Positions 45,265 through 57,171 of a stretch of 64,000 nucleotides of DNA are shown here, in pieces (position 1 is the first letter of the stretch; each line of letters starts with the position of its first letter). A program made the position numbers and the translations under genes. Source of the stretch: Balamuthia mandrillaris. Taxonomy: Eukaryota > Discosea > Longamoebia > Balamuthiidae. The notes beneath the pieces were generated by a model that was not told where the DNA came from, did not search any database, and was given only the letters and a program-made list of their open reading frames with translations. Location: assembly GCA_031835245.1 (NCBI GenBank), contig JAVKOQ010000031.1, forward strand, positions 248,001 through 312,000. Reading direction: 5' to 3'.

Positions 45265-46858
45265 GGACCGCTTGCTGCGAGATGGTGATAATGAGAAGCG
45301 TTGGAATGAGGCATGACTCCACCATGATTGCTTAGAGCACCCCCAGACTTACGCAGAGATGCGGATGCTGGATAGGACGCATTTTGCTGTTGCTGGTAGA
45401 TGTTGTGGTCGGTGGGCCCATCGTCATGAAGGAGGCTGCCGCTGACCTCTTCTCCACCAGAGGGAGACTGCGGAGAAACAAGGTCATTGCTGGCACCGTT
45501 GTTGCCGCCACCTGGAAAGCCACTGCTCTTGTATCGTTGCTGTTGTTGCTGCTGTTGCTGTTGATGATGTTGGTGTTGAAGAGTTTGAGGGGAAGTGAGA
45601 GCAGGAAATTCCTCGTGTTGGATGGCAAACTCCTTTGTGCCTTTTTGAGAAGAAGGCTGAGCAGCTGCAGCGGCTGCTTTGGCGGCCATGGCAGCTGCCG
45701 AGCTGGAGGATGAGGAGGCGGACGAGAGCAGGGAGAGAGTGGCGCTGTCGGAGGAAGAGGTGTTAAGACCGAGAATGGGGAATTGCGTCATGTCATGCAG
45801 AGAGATGGCTTCCTTGGCATCGTTGCTGCTGCTACTGCTATTGTTGCTGCTGGGTAATGTGTTGTTGATGAAGCCGCCGGAAGCGGATAATATACCCATT
45901 CCGCCTGTGCTTCCACCACCTGACCGAGAGTTAATCATGGCGAGAAGATCGCCGGAAGGGTTGTATCCGGCTGAAGAGGGAGCCCCTATGTTTTGCATCA
46001 TGGCGGCAGGGTTGACTTGGCGCATTGCTCCTGAGGAAGTTGGAGTGGTAGACCGCACAGAAGCGGCCCCTTGCATAGTTCCGTTTGAACGACCTCCACC
46101 CACCGTCATGCTGCCTCCTACAATTACAATATAACCAAACACGCATAAGCCAAACAACGGGATTGCACAGAAGTTGTCAACCAAAAGAAAAGCATACCCA
46201 TCGCTCCCAATGAGTTCATGCTGTGTAGTCCGTGTTGTTGCATTCCCATTTGCTGTGAAGCTGAGGCACCGGCATACCGGCCCAAAAGCTGTTCCCGAGA
46301 CTGCATACCACCACTTGCTGAGGCAGACTGCAAGTTTTGAAGATTCATGCCTGGCGGCGCTCCCCGCGAACTTCCACTAAGTCCGTTGTGGCCTTTATTT
46401 CGTATTCAGTTCAAGCCATAATAGCAGAGGGAGAGGAGAGGGAGGAAGGGAGGAGAGAGAGGACAGAGGCAGTAAAGAAAATAGAAGAGAAAGGAAAAAA
46501 GTACAACAAGAAAAGCGTACCCATGTAGGTTTGTTGCTGAGCAAAGGCATACCGAGAAGGGGTAGAAGCATGCTCCCCCAACACTGAACCATTGGAACTC
46601 ATCATTCCTCCAAGCCCGCCCAGTTGTGGCTGTCCTACGCCCTAACAAAAGATGGCGAAGGGTCAGAGAGGGAGCGCGCTCTGATCTATCACCAAACCCA
46701 TCAAAACGAACCTCCTTCTCTTGACGCTGATAGTAGTAAATCTTTGGGTCAAAGTCCTCCTCGTCGTGTGTTTGTATGTTGCCAGCAAAGTAGGCCAGTT
46801 TGTCCTTCCGTGGATCGAGTTTTCTGTGCGTACCCTGGCTCCGAGAAGAAAGGCTCAT
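44246..46858 (-). CDS. CNOT2: CCR4-NOT complex subunit 2 (NOT2)
   Basis: Scaffold partner of NOT1 and NOT3/5 in the deadenylase complex. Seven exons close in phase (46858-46712, 46641-46521, 46392-46198, 46117-45269, 45166-44997, 44934-44798, 44648-44246), giving 673 residues. The N-terminal two thirds are Gln/Asn/Ser/Gly-rich (poly-Gln near 45540, poly-Ala near 45660) with the short conserved EFAIQHEEFPALTS. The C-terminal half of the fold is the NOT box: DQFGLLGLLNVIRMTDPDLNTLALGTDLTTLGLNLNS, then the NOT2/3/5 domain FASPFADGP, LFYIFYSMPRDYLQLTAAMELYNRDWRFHKE and GSYVFFDPTSWEK. A large intron holds a (CT)n tract at 45205-45260. Exact start (MSLSSRSQG) is likely but upstream exons cannot be excluded. 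Confidence 0.94.
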
Positions 46859-47388
46859 CGTTCTCTGTGCTGTTGGCGACAAAAAACAAGAGCAAGCAAG
46901 CAACACACAAAAAAAAAAATGAATGAATGAGTAATCCAAACAACAAAAGAAGAGAACAAAAGAAAAATCAATCAATCGTCTTTTGTTGTGTTGTTTGGCG
47001 GTTTGCCGCTACGTACTTTCTTTTTCCCCAACACAGAAAAAAAAAATATTCAATTTTTTTTTGTTTTGGTGAGGATGATGATGTGTGTTGTCGACGTTAA
47101 AATGTGAAATTTCAAATTTGTCGACAAAATTCAGGTAGCTGATGTCACTGCATTGTGATGACATCAGCCTTTTTCTCTGCTTTTTCTTTCTTTTTCGCTT
47201 CTCGAAAGGCAGAACGAATTCGCTGGGGCACTACTTTCTTTCAAGAGCTGCAAAAAAGAAAGGGGACGGAAAGGAGGCTTATTGGACCTTGCAGAGAGAC
47301 TCCCGAGGAGACAAAGAGGACTGATTATTTTTCACACAAATAAGTAGTAGCTTTTTTTTCGAAGCACCCTCAATAAACAAACACACAA
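46859..47388. promoter_or_regulatory. Divergent CNOT2/eRF1 promoter with palindrome and ATF-like inverted repeat
   Basis: 530 bp between divergent starts. TTTGTCGACAAA at 47117-47128 is a perfect palindrome; a second GTCGAC is at about 47090. An inverted repeat follows: GCTGATGTCA (47138-47147) and TGACATCAGC (47159-47168) around an 11-bp spacer. The arms contain TGATGTCA/TGACATCA, one base from a CRE. The remainder is A-rich leader of CNOT2 and pyrimidine-rich leader of eRF1. Confidence 0.5.
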
Positions 47389-49004
47389 ATGGCAAGCAAC
47401 GGCCAAGATGAGACAGACAATAGCATTCAAATGTGGCGTATGAAAAAGCTGGTTGCCAGCTTGGAGGCCGCAAGGGGGTCTGCTTTTCTCTTCTCTCTTT
47501 GTTTTGCATCAATTCAATATTTTTAACGAGCCTGTTTTTTTTTTTTTAAAAAAAATTGCTCCTCGCTACTACAGAAATGGTACAAGCATGATTTCTCTGA
47601 TCATTCCCCCCCGCGATCAAATCTCGCGGGTGCAAAAGATGTTGGGAGACGAGTACGGCACCGCCTCCAACATTAAAAGCAGAGTGAACCGTTTGTCGGT
47701 GCTGGGCGCCATCACCTCCACCCAACAACGCCTTAAGCTCTACTCCAAGGTTCCTGACAATGGCCTCATTGTTTATTGCGGCACTATCATGACCGATGAA
47801 GGCAAAGAAAAGAAGGTTAACATTGACTTGACCCCATTTAAACCCATCAACACAAGGTTTGTCTTCCCCTTTCTTCTCTCCCTAAGTTTTCCCCTACTGA
47901 TTAACAAAATATAGTTTGTACCTTTGTGACAACAAGTTCCACACGGAGCCTCTTCGAGAGCTGTTGGAGTCTGATCAAAAGTTTGGCTTTATTGTTATGG
48001 ACGGTAGCGGCTGCCTCTTTGGTACCGTCAGTGGCAACACCCGCAACGTCCTTCACAAGATCACTGTCGACTTGCCCAAGAAACACGGCAGAGGAGGTCA
48101 GTCCGCCCTTCGTTTCGCTCGTCTGCGTATCGAGAAGCGTCACAACTATGTGCGCAAAGTCGCTGAGTTGGCCGTCCAATTCTTCATCACCAACGATAGG
48201 GTAATGCTTTTCTTCTTCCCCTCGTTGTTCTCAATGACTTGAATCGCTCACTTCCTTCTCGCTCAGCCGAATGTCGCTGGTTTGGTGCTCTCTGGTTTGG
48301 CTGACTTTAAGAACGAGCTTGCCCAATCCGAGCTCTTCGATCCCAGGCTGAAGGCTGTTGTAGTGGCCATTGTGGACACTTCCTACGGTGGCGAAAATGG
48401 CTTTAACCAAGCCATCGAGTTGGCCTCTGACAGTCTTTCTAACGTGAAGTTTGTCCAAGAGAAGAAGTTGCTCTCCAAGTTCATGGATGAGTTGGCCAAG
48501 GACACTGGCAAGTACGCCATTGGTGTGAAAGAAACTCTCCACGCTTTAGACCTTGGTGCTGTTGAGACTCTTATCGTTTGGGAAAATCTGGACATCGCGC
48601 GTTACGTCTTCAAAAATCAAAACGGAGGTACGTTACTTTATTTGCTTTTATCTCGCTTCTACTAAACAATTTAAACAGAGGAAATTATAATGCATCTCAA
48701 CAAGGAGCAGCAGCAAAAGGAGAGCAACTTTAGAGACAAGGACGGTTCCGAGTTGGAGATCGTTGATCGCATGCCTCTCGTGGAATGGTTCGCCGATAAC
48801 TACAAGAGCTTTGGCGCTGTCTTGGAGTTTGTTACCGACCGCTCTCAGGAGGGCTCCCAGTTTGTGCGCGGCTTTGGTGGCTGTGCCGGTCTCCTCCGTT
48901 ACAAGGTGGACTTTAACCTGTTGGATGAGATAGAAGAGTTCGAGGAGGAGGATGAAGAAGCCAAAGATGATGACTTTGATGACGTTGCTGATTTCTTTAT
49001 GTGA
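47389..49004 (+). CDS. ETF1: Eukaryotic peptide chain release factor 1
   Basis: Recognises all three stop codons and triggers peptide release with eRF3. Five exons close in phase (47389-47477, 47575-47856, 47915-48200, 48267-48627, 48679-49004), giving 447 residues (human 437). Stop-codon motifs are TASNIKS and YLCDNKF (YxCxxxF), and the catalytic GGQ lies in [17 protein letters not shown]. All are unmodified, in agreement with standard stop codon use throughout this window. The C-terminal domain ends in the acidic tail common to eRF1 ([18 protein letters not shown]). Divergent from CNOT2. Confidence 0.97.
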
Positions 49005-49701
49005 CTATTCGCTAATGCTCCCCCTCCAACACCCTGCCGCCCCTCACCGTGCCCTCCATCGCCCCTTTTGCCAGCCTCTATCTCTTACCTATTCCCACCT
49101 TTGCCTGCCACTACCACTTCCACTACCACTTCTACTTCTGACGCCATTCTGTTACCACCACTTCAACAAGATCCACCATCAACATCACTACCGCCCTCAT
49201 CATCACCAGCAACGCAGCCCCAATCAGCACCATTACCGTTTTTATCATCAGAGCCAGTGCAAGCTAAAGTGGTAATGGCGGACACTGCTGTTGCTGCTGG
49301 TCATTGTGCTCTCGGCAGCTGCAACGCCTTACTCGTTGCTTTGAGGATGGCACCGCTGCTGCTGTTGATGCTGTACCCAACCAAGAGCTCGGCTTTGTTG
49401 CGACAGCTCCAACACCAACGTAAGCACCATAACAGTGGTACTGCTGCCACGCTTCGCGCAGCAGCCTGTATGGTGATAGACTAAGATGATGGCTTTATGA
49501 TCTGATGATATGACGATGTTGAAGAGGAGGAGGAGAGCAGAGAACTTACTCACACAACAGCAGAAAAAAAAAACACACCTTCCTTGTGACAAGGTCATTT
49601 TTATCTTTTAACAACGCCTTGTGTGCTTTTTTTTTTACAAACAAACTTGCAGCTTCAATTTCAGTTTACACCAGAAAGCAAAGAAGTGTGTGATTTTTGA
49701 C
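49005..49701. other. Low-complexity region downstream of eRF1; no gene called
   Basis: 697 bp between the eRF1 stop and the ArsS stop (convergent). CCACTACCACT and CATCATCACC repeats dominate, followed by ATGATG-rich sequence near 49490. An open frame at 49068-49484 consists of Thr/Pro/Ser/Leu repeats with no domain and is probably 3'-UTR sequence. A poly-A-rich stretch lies near 49563. Confidence 0.4.
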
Positions 49702-49900
49702 TCACTGGTGGAGAGCACCACCGCAAGAGCTGCCAGCACCTGCTGTACATCCGTAGCAATGCTTGTCTGTGGCGATGGGTGTTCCCCGAAAGTCAAGGGA
49801 GTCCACCTCCCAAATGCTCGATCTTGTGCTTCGTCCTGCTCCCACTTCAAAAATAAAGGAGCAGATAACAAAATCAGCGAACGAAACACAAGACCACAAA

Positions 49901-49948
<48 letters not shown>

Positions 49949-51086
49949 TACAAGGCATGGACATCATCTGGTTAAAGTCACAATCAAAGAGCCGCCCATC
50001 CCACGAGATGCTAACAGTGTTTTTGCACATAAGGGCATCAACAGTGGCCAGATTGAAGTTATCCACCAATAGTCGCATGTACTCCTCATAACGGCCGGTA
50101 TCCATTAAAAAGTCAGCAAAGCGTCGAATGGGCATGTTCGTGATGGTGAACAGCTGGTTGAATTCGATACCAAAGTGTCGCCGCAGCTCTCTGCGATAAT
50201 CCCCCTCCAGAGCTATTTGCGGAGCAGGCAGCGAAGGCCCCAAAGGATTGTACACCAAGTGCAACAACAACCCCGTTCCTTCCTTGCCATATCCCAACTC
50301 GTTGAGCCGCTTCAGTGCTTGAATGCTCTTCTGGAAGACGCCAGAGCCGCGCTGCTTGTCCACGTTGGCGAATGTGTAGCAAGGCAACGAGGCCACCACT
50401 TGCACCTTTTGCTCAGCCAGGAACTCTGCAGTGTCCTCTTGCCCTGCCTCCAACAGCACCGTCAAATTGCAACGGTCAATGATGTGAGTAATGCCGCGAG
50501 AGCGTGCCCCTAAGATAAGGCGACGAAAGTGGGGATTCAGTTCGGGAGCTCCGCCGGTTATGTCGACGGTGGTGAGGGTAGGAGTAGCCTCCACCAGGTC
50601 CAAAAGACGGTCGATCGTTCGGGATTGCATGTTTTCCGCAACACGAGAAGGACTGGACTCGACGTGACAATGTTGGCAGGTTTGGTTGCACAGAAGGCCA
50701 ATGTTGATTTGCATGATTTCGGTAGCAGTCCGGCAAAAGGTTCGTTTACCTGTGGACTGCTCAATTTTTTGGAGGAAGGAGGGGAGGGAGGAGGACATTT
50801 GGTCGAGCTTGGCTTTGCGTTTGGCTTGCACTCTCGACTCGCGTTGTTCTAGCCGTTTGAGGTAGGAAAGATGGAGCTCTTTATCTTCGTCGCTCAGCTC
50901 ATCAAACTGGAGCGGCCGAAGAGGGGCAGAGACAGAGGATGAGGCCTCTGATGCAAAAGCCCTCACTACGGAGGAAACCGGTAGGGCATCACCACCCAGC
51001 AAAGCATTCGCGGCACGACGATGAGGCCTCTGCCACAGAAAACATCTCCCTGTGACCAAACCGCTCCCTCTTATGTCTCTGTTCAT
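49702..51086 (-). CDS. ArsS-like radical SAM protein (arsenosugar biosynthesis type) with presequence
   Basis: Two exons close in phase (51086-49952, 49844-49702), giving 425 residues. The radical SAM cluster CNQTCQHCHVESSPSR (CxxxCxxC) is followed by the stretches diagnostic for the bacterial ArsS family: LTTVDITGGAPELNPHFRRL, HIIDRCNLTVLLE, VASLPCYTFANVDKQRG, LVYNPLGPSLPAPQ, FTITNMPIRRFADFL, VSISWDGRLFDCDFNQM, and the Cys-rich C-terminus HCYGCTAGAGSSCGG, a second metal or substrate site. In bacteria and algae ArsS makes dimethylarsinoyl-deoxyribose-type intermediates from SAM. Residues 1-60 are Arg/Ala/Ser-rich (MNRDIRGSG, RRAANALLGG), suggesting organelle import. The intron has a (CT)n tract. 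Probable bacterial origin. Confidence 0.9.
49906..49943 (-). repeat. (CT)n tract in the ArsS intron
   Basis: GA dinucleotides on the plus strand, i.e. CT on the transcript, filling the middle of the intron between 49952 and 49844. Confidence 0.9.
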
Positions 51087-51267
51087 CCCAAATATATATA
51101 TAAATGAAAAAATGCCATTTTTTCTGCAACATGGTTGAATTATTGACAAAATGAGAATTGTTGTTGATAAAATATATCGAAAAAAATACAAAATGAAAAA
51201 ATATAATAAAAAGCAAAAAAGAAAAGAAATGAAAAAGAAAAAAGAAAAAAGAAAAAAGAAAAAGGAA

Positions 51268-54200
51268 TTACAAGCGAAGACAAGCAATCTCCACGGCATT
51301 GCAAGCGCTGACCGTGTTGCGAGCCAATGTCTTGGCGCACTTGACGAGCTGCGCCTTGATGCCGGCATCATAGCCGCCAGCCGCCTTGACCGCCGTGATG
51401 ATCTTCAGCTGGGTGGTGATGTTGCGAATGGCGTGGGCCACGCTCATCACCTGGTCACGAAGAATGGGGTCCTTGCACTTGTCGGCGATCTCCTTGCAAG
51501 CATCAAAGATGTTTTGGACGAGGGCGGCGATCCTGCGGGCACTCACGATGATCTCGCTGTTGGCAGAGCGAGCGGCAGCGTCGGACATGAGGGCCATCTC
51601 CTCGGCGATCTTCCTGCTGGCAGCGTAGAGGCGACCCTCGGGGGTGCTCTCATCGATGAAACCCTTGCTTTGCACCACTTTCTCGACGGAGCGAGCGGCC
51701 TGCATGATCTCATCGGTGGGTTCCTCTTCCTCCTCCTCTTGAGGCTTGCTGACCAGGGCGGCCTCAGTCTTAGCGTTGATCTTAAAGGTGTCGTTGAGCA
51801 ACCTTGCCAACATCTCAGCGGCCTCTTCCTCGCCGCCAGGACGGAGCAGGGCATCACGGATAGGGCCAAGCAGGTTGCTAAGGCCGTTCTGAAGGGCTAA
51901 GGCAGCCTCGATAAGGGCCTTCTTCTTGGCGGGATCGTTGGAGCGAATGCCAAGAGCGCGGGCGAGGGCGGCTTGCCTGCGCATGCCTTTCTCCAGCTCA
52001 TCGAGGGCGCGAAGAGCGGCCTCTCTGTCTCCGTTGCGAGCGGCGTTCAACATGTCCTGCATCAGCTGAGTGGTATCCTTGCCGCTGCGCAGCAGCTGTT
52101 CCTCTCCGTCGGGGTGAGACTCGGCCACGACGGCGGCGTTCAGCTCTTTGGCCTTTTGGACGGTGTCGTTGAACTCCTGTTGAGCACGGGAGTCATCTGG
52201 ATGAGCCAAAGCGTTGTTGGTCCGGTCCTTCAGCTCGTAAGGAAGCTTCTCCAAGGCGTCCGCCAATTGCAGGAGGGTCTTCTTTTGGTTGGGATCAGTG
52301 CCAGGGAGAGCAGCTAAAGCTCTGGCAAGAGCGGCTTGCTTGAGGAGGGCCTCTTCGGCATCGTGAAGAGCGTCCACGGCGTCCTGGCGATTGCCACGAC
52401 GCACAGCAGCTTGCAGCCTGTCCAATGCATCCTCTGCTTCTTGGCTAGCATCGAGGATCTTGTCCTTGAGTTGAGGCAAGGCCAGACCCAGCAAATCTGT
52501 TGCTGCTTTATTCAGATCGTCGGAGGCGTCCTTCAGCTTGGCATGAGAGGGATCTCCGACTGCTGCCGCATTGTAGCCACGGATAGCTTTCTCGAGGTTG
52601 ACTACTGCCTTTTGTACAGCGCCAGCATCACCGCCATTCCCACGAACAACTTCAGGAGCAAGGAAGGCTTGCTCCTGTGCGGCGGCCACCACGTCACGAG
52701 CTACCTGATCACTTTGCTGTTTGGGAGCACCCGCAGCAAGGACAGTGGGCAGTTTGGTTGCTCCTTCTCTCATGTCGTTGTAGGCCTTGAGCAGAAGGTC
52801 ATCGTCGCTGGGACGAACGGCGGCGGCACTGCGATCGGCAGCATCTCGGGCATTGGCGATATGTTCTTTGGCCTTGCCTTTTGCTGCCTGGTCCCTGGGG
52901 TTGGCCAAGGAAGCCTTGACTGCTGCTGGCATGCGACCAAGTACCTCTTCCAGCTCGTGTTGAGCACGAAGAAGGCTTTCCTTGCGTCTGGGGTCGTGCT
53001 CTTTGGCGGCTTGGTTCTTAACCAACGCGATTTGTTTGATGAGTCCCTTTTCTGCATCGGAGAGAGCAGCCTTGCCGCGCTCCCTGTCCCCATCGTCCAC
53101 AGCACGTTCCAGGTCATCCAGAGCGCGACGCAGGGCCTTGGCGTTCTCAGCGATTTGTTGCTTGATGGGAGAAGTGGACAGCTCAGCAATGCGGTTGTTG
53201 GCGTCGGCGGCATCTCGGAGCAGCTGCTCGAGCTTGGCCTGAGCAGCTCTATCTCCAGCCATTGCTTTACGAGCAACGGGCTCGATCTGTCTTGCCACTT
53301 CCTCGAGGTCCGCGATGGCCTGCAGCAGCTGTTCTTTCTTCCAAGGATCGGTCTCCTTTTCAGCCAACTGTCTGGCAAGCATCAGCTGCTGATTGATAGC
53401 ATCCTTGAGGGCCTTCACGGCAGCCTCTGCCTCCGCAGTATCTCCGTCGCGTACAGCCCTGGCCAAGCGCTGCAACAGCTCATTAACGGCAGCAGTTGAA
53501 GCCAAGATCTGATCTTCAGGAGCAGTGGTGGCTGATACTAGTTCGTTGTTGGCGGACTTGGCCTGAGCCACCACTTCGGCCAGCTGTTCCTGCTTGCGCT
53601 TATCTCCAGGAGAAGCTGCTGCCGCCGCTGAAGTACGGTCCAAAAGGGGGACAAGGTTTTGGAGGGTATTGGCTGCCCGTTCCACGGTCTCTCGCAGGGT
53701 AACGTTGTCGGGCATGGCTGCGGCTTGGTATTGCTTTACTAAATCTATCTGCTTGGGAATATCCCTCTCAAGCTGTTTGTTGAGCTTGGCGGTGCTCTCT
53801 TTGTCTCCACGTGTCGCCTCGTCCTGCAATTGGTTTAAGCGAGAGTTAATGGACGTGGCACCTTCCACGATTTGCTCTTCGGGGGCGAGGGTAGAGGCCG
53901 CGGAGAGTGCATGCACAGCGCTTCTGACATCTTCCACGGCATCGTCGAGGCTGTTCTGCTTGGCTTTGTCTCTTGGGGCCAGCAGAGTGTCCTTCGTGGC
54001 TTTTACCAGCTGAGGCGTGAGGGCCTTGAGCTGGGCGCTCTGTTCCTGGGCATGCTTGGTAGCCCATGCAGACACTCCGTCCTCGCCTTGCTTTTGTTGC
54101 TGGTTCTGGACCAACGCGTTGGCCAATTCCATCTGAGAGCCAATCCTGCGTACAACTTCCTTGACAGCGGCGGTAGCGGCTGGGTTGTTGCCCGCTTTGG

Positions 54201-56772
54201 CCTCCTGAGAAAGCTTGTCCAACTCCTTGTCAATGGCTAGGGCCAGCTGCTGGATCTTGTCTTCTTGGCTGGGAAGCGCCTTCTGTATGTCTGTGTTGAT
54301 AGCCTTAATGTTGCGGCTCACTGTCTCCAACTTTTCTCGCTGACGAGGGTCATTGGGATTGGCAATGGCACCTGCAGCTACGCTGCGGAAGAGCGGCGTT
54401 ACGCGCTCCATCTCGAGAGCCAATCTGCCTAATTGATCCTTTCTTTGCAGATCCTCCTCCTCGTCTTGCAGTTTGCGTAGCAGTTCTACTTCCTTCTCCA
54501 AGCCCTTCTCCACATCTCGGGTGGCCTTCTTGGCGCCAGCCCTGTCTCCTTTATCCAAACCATCGGCCAGACGATCCAAGCCCTCGTTTACCGTCTCTGT
54601 CACGTCTCTAAGTTCTTCCTCGGTGGATGGATGAGAAGCATCCTCGATCTCTCTGAGTATGCTTCCAATCTCTGCCAACAGTTGGTCGAGCTTGGCTTGA
54701 GCGGCCTTATCACCAGCCAAGGCAGCCTGCAGAAGTTAAAGAGGTAATTTAGCTTACTGCCGAAACAAACCAATGCAAACGAGAAGAGAGGAAAGGAGGA
54801 GGAGGTTAGGTACAGAGAGAACACAAATAACTCACCTTTGTAAGAGGAACCAATTGGTTTTGTATTTCCTCCAAGCGAGCAATTGCGTTCTCCAGCTTTT
54901 GCTTTCGAACAGGATCCTTGCACTGATCGGCCAGAGCTCGTGCGGCCGCGATCTGCTCTGCAAGTCTCTCCCTGGCCGCCTTCAGATGGATGGCAGCGCC
55001 CTGCACATCCCTATCCTGAATTGCACGCTGCAGCAGCACCAACTCAGCCTCCAGCTCTTGTGTTCTCTTTCTAAGGAGCTCGTCAGGAGAAAGGGTAGCA
55101 ACGTCCACCAGACGAAAGACTGCTTCACGCATGTCTTGCACGTCCTTGCGAAGCTGTTCCAAAGTTTGAGCCTGACCAGGACTGGCCAAGGAGGCCTTTG
55201 CTGAGTTCATGAGCTCAGGGTTGAGTTTTTCGATAAAATCAACTTCCTCGTGGATGAGGGTAGTGGTGTGAAGGTCTTCTTCCGTATCAGCAATAGCGCG
55301 AGCTATGCCAGCCACACTTCCTACCTCCTCCGAGACAGTTCGCATAGTATTGGCTCCTCGCATCTTGTCTCCGTCCTCCGCATTTTCGCGCAGTTGCACG
55401 AGATGGGCATCCAGCTGTCTAGCCAACTCTATCAGCTTGTCCTTGGCCGATGAGGAGAGCACGCATGCTGCCAATAATGCTGCGCTTGCTTGCTTCGTTT
55501 CCTCGCAGAGGTTTTCCAAGCAAAACTTGGCGGAAGGATCGTTGTTACGCTGAAGTGAGGCTTTAGTGGCGGGAGTAAGATCGGCAGGCATTTTTTCTAC
55601 TTCGTAGCAGGCGTGCAGGATGTCAGCTTTGCTGTTGCTATCGGAGCAGTCCTCTCCTATAATGGTGGCAATATCTATCTCTCTCGTGATGGCTCCGTTG
55701 ATCATGTGTAGCGCGTTGGCTGACGCTGGGGCATCCTTTCTTCCCACCGCCTCCTGCAGAAGCGTTAATTGGTGTAAGATCTGTTCATGGCACTCACCTT
55801 TGTAAATAAGAAAAACATAAAACGAGTCAGTATAGAACAACTACCGTGCAAGGGACAAAGGCTCTCATAATCAATAGAAAAGAAGAAAGGAAAGGCGAAA
55901 CAGGAAACAGAGGAAACAACAGGAAACAACAATGATAACAACGGAAAGAGAGAGAACGAACGAAGATCTTGAATGGTGGGTCTCTGCGCAGGCTCAAAGC
56001 CCAAATCGACAGACTCAAACATGGTCTTGCAGGAGAGTTGTGCCACCTGAATAATCTCGTCAAGAGCCGCATCAAGCTCTTTGGCTAGGGTGCGGTGCTG
56101 GTTCTTGGCAGTAAGGGAGAGCGGGTCCCGAAGGACGTCTCCCATGGCCTTGACGAGGCTCTGCGTGTGTGCCTTAACTAGAGTGTTGGCCTCCTCCAAG
56201 CGGCGGCGCAGCACGGGGTCCACCAAGATCTGCACTCGAGCGTGAACTAGCTTGACCATGCTCACCACTGAGGAGGAGAGCGCCCTAGCCACGTCCATCA
56301 TCTGTTCTGAGGAGGCGGTGGAGGCCGGCGCGGTGGAGCGGGCCACCTCTTCCTTGCAGCGCTGCGCCGCTTTGACCAGTTTGATCACGTCATACTTGTC
56401 GGCCAGGTGAAGCTCCCTGACGGTGCCCTGCAAGACGGCCTTGGCCGAGCGTAGCAGCAGCCGTTTGGAATCTCTGTCAAAGGGGTCCACGCTGAGGTTG
56501 CGCGCCGCTTCCACAATGCCCTCCGTAGCAGAACGGATCTCGTGGGCAGAGTCGTGCATTTTGGATTGGAGCTTGGCCTCGTCGCCGTACTTGCTGGCCA
56601 TGTCCTCGGCGATATCCACCAGCACCAAGACGGCCTGTTTGACGGCCTCGGCGCCTGGCGCGATGTTGGGCAAGGTGCTGTTGTTCTCCTCAGCCTCCAC
56701 AGAGAACAGGACCAACTGCGTTACCGCGTCGGCCACCGCCTCCAGCACTTGCTCCATTCCCGTTTCAGCCAT
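51268..56772 (-). CDS. Giant vinculin/alpha-catenin-family protein with about eleven tandem helical modules
   Basis: Three exons close in phase (56772-55962, 55797-54836, 54726-51268), giving 1743 residues; vinculin is about 1066. The head (residues 1-260) matches vinculin D1: EQVLEAVADAVTQLVLFSVEAEE, AAVKQAVLVLV-like helix, DPFDRDSKRLLLRSAKAVLQGT. Residues about 271-1585 are about eleven units of 112-125 residues. Recurring features are EEQIL, DGDREAA..AL..LEK, a QxxLARxLA helix, DPxxKxxLL and PAVxxALANPxD. The tail (about 1594-1743) matches the vinculin/alpha-catenin actin-binding tail: AEEMALMSDAAAR, SARRIAALVQNIFDACKEIADKCKDPILRDQV, TTQLKIITAVKA. It lacks the extra C-terminal arm of vinculin. 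No Pro-rich neck is seen; EEEEEEP at about 1585 may replace it. Expected role: linking membrane complexes to actin. Confidence 0.9.
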
Positions 56773-57171
56773 CTGTTTCTTTGTTTTTTTTTGTGTGTGT
56801 TTATTCAAAAGTAAAAGCGAGTTAAACAGAGCGAGTAGCAACTATTCCTGAGAGAAGGCTGTACCACTGCTTCCTCTCCCGACAAGCCTTTTTTTTTCTC
56901 TCTTTCCTTGCCACACAGGAATACTAGAGAGCAGCAAAGCGCTGACCGAAAAGAAATCTATTTCAAAAAAAAAAAAAGTTAAATTGGAGTGTCCTGGGAG
57001 ATCAAATTGGCCAAACTTTGTGCAGAGATCTGAGGAGGGGGGTGATGTCCGTATTTCCTTTTATGAGGCGGAGTGACGTGTGCGGGGTGTCCCTTTGTCC
57101 ACCCGACAAGAAAAGTAAAGCTCGACAGAAGGTCGGGCAGGATAGAAGGGGGTCTGGTCAAGGCAACAAGG
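56773..57171. other. Divergent promoter, vinculin-like / sulfotransferase genes
   Basis: 399 bp between starts at 56772 (-) and 57172 (+). Contains GGAGTGACGTG at 57070-57080, identical over 11 bp to the site at 27070-27080 upstream of the Myb-C2H2 gene, plus poly-A and poly-T runs. No gene. Confidence 0.4.

Noticed and set aside
45679-46134. 151-codon plus-strand frame
   Set aside because: Antisense shadow of the CNOT2 low-complexity exon.
49068-49484. 138-codon plus-strand frame downstream of eRF1
   Set aside because: Thr/Pro/Ser/Leu low complexity from CCACTACC and CATCATCACC repeats, no domain, no splice or promoter context; probably 3' UTR.
49490-49520. Box C/D snoRNA-like GATGATG...CTGATGATATGACGATG
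   Set aside because: Box order and spacing do not form C-D'-C'-D with a terminal stem.
52336-53499. 387-codon plus-strand frame
   Set aside because: Antisense shadow of the repetitive vinculin-like exon, whose periodic codons suppress stops on the other strand.
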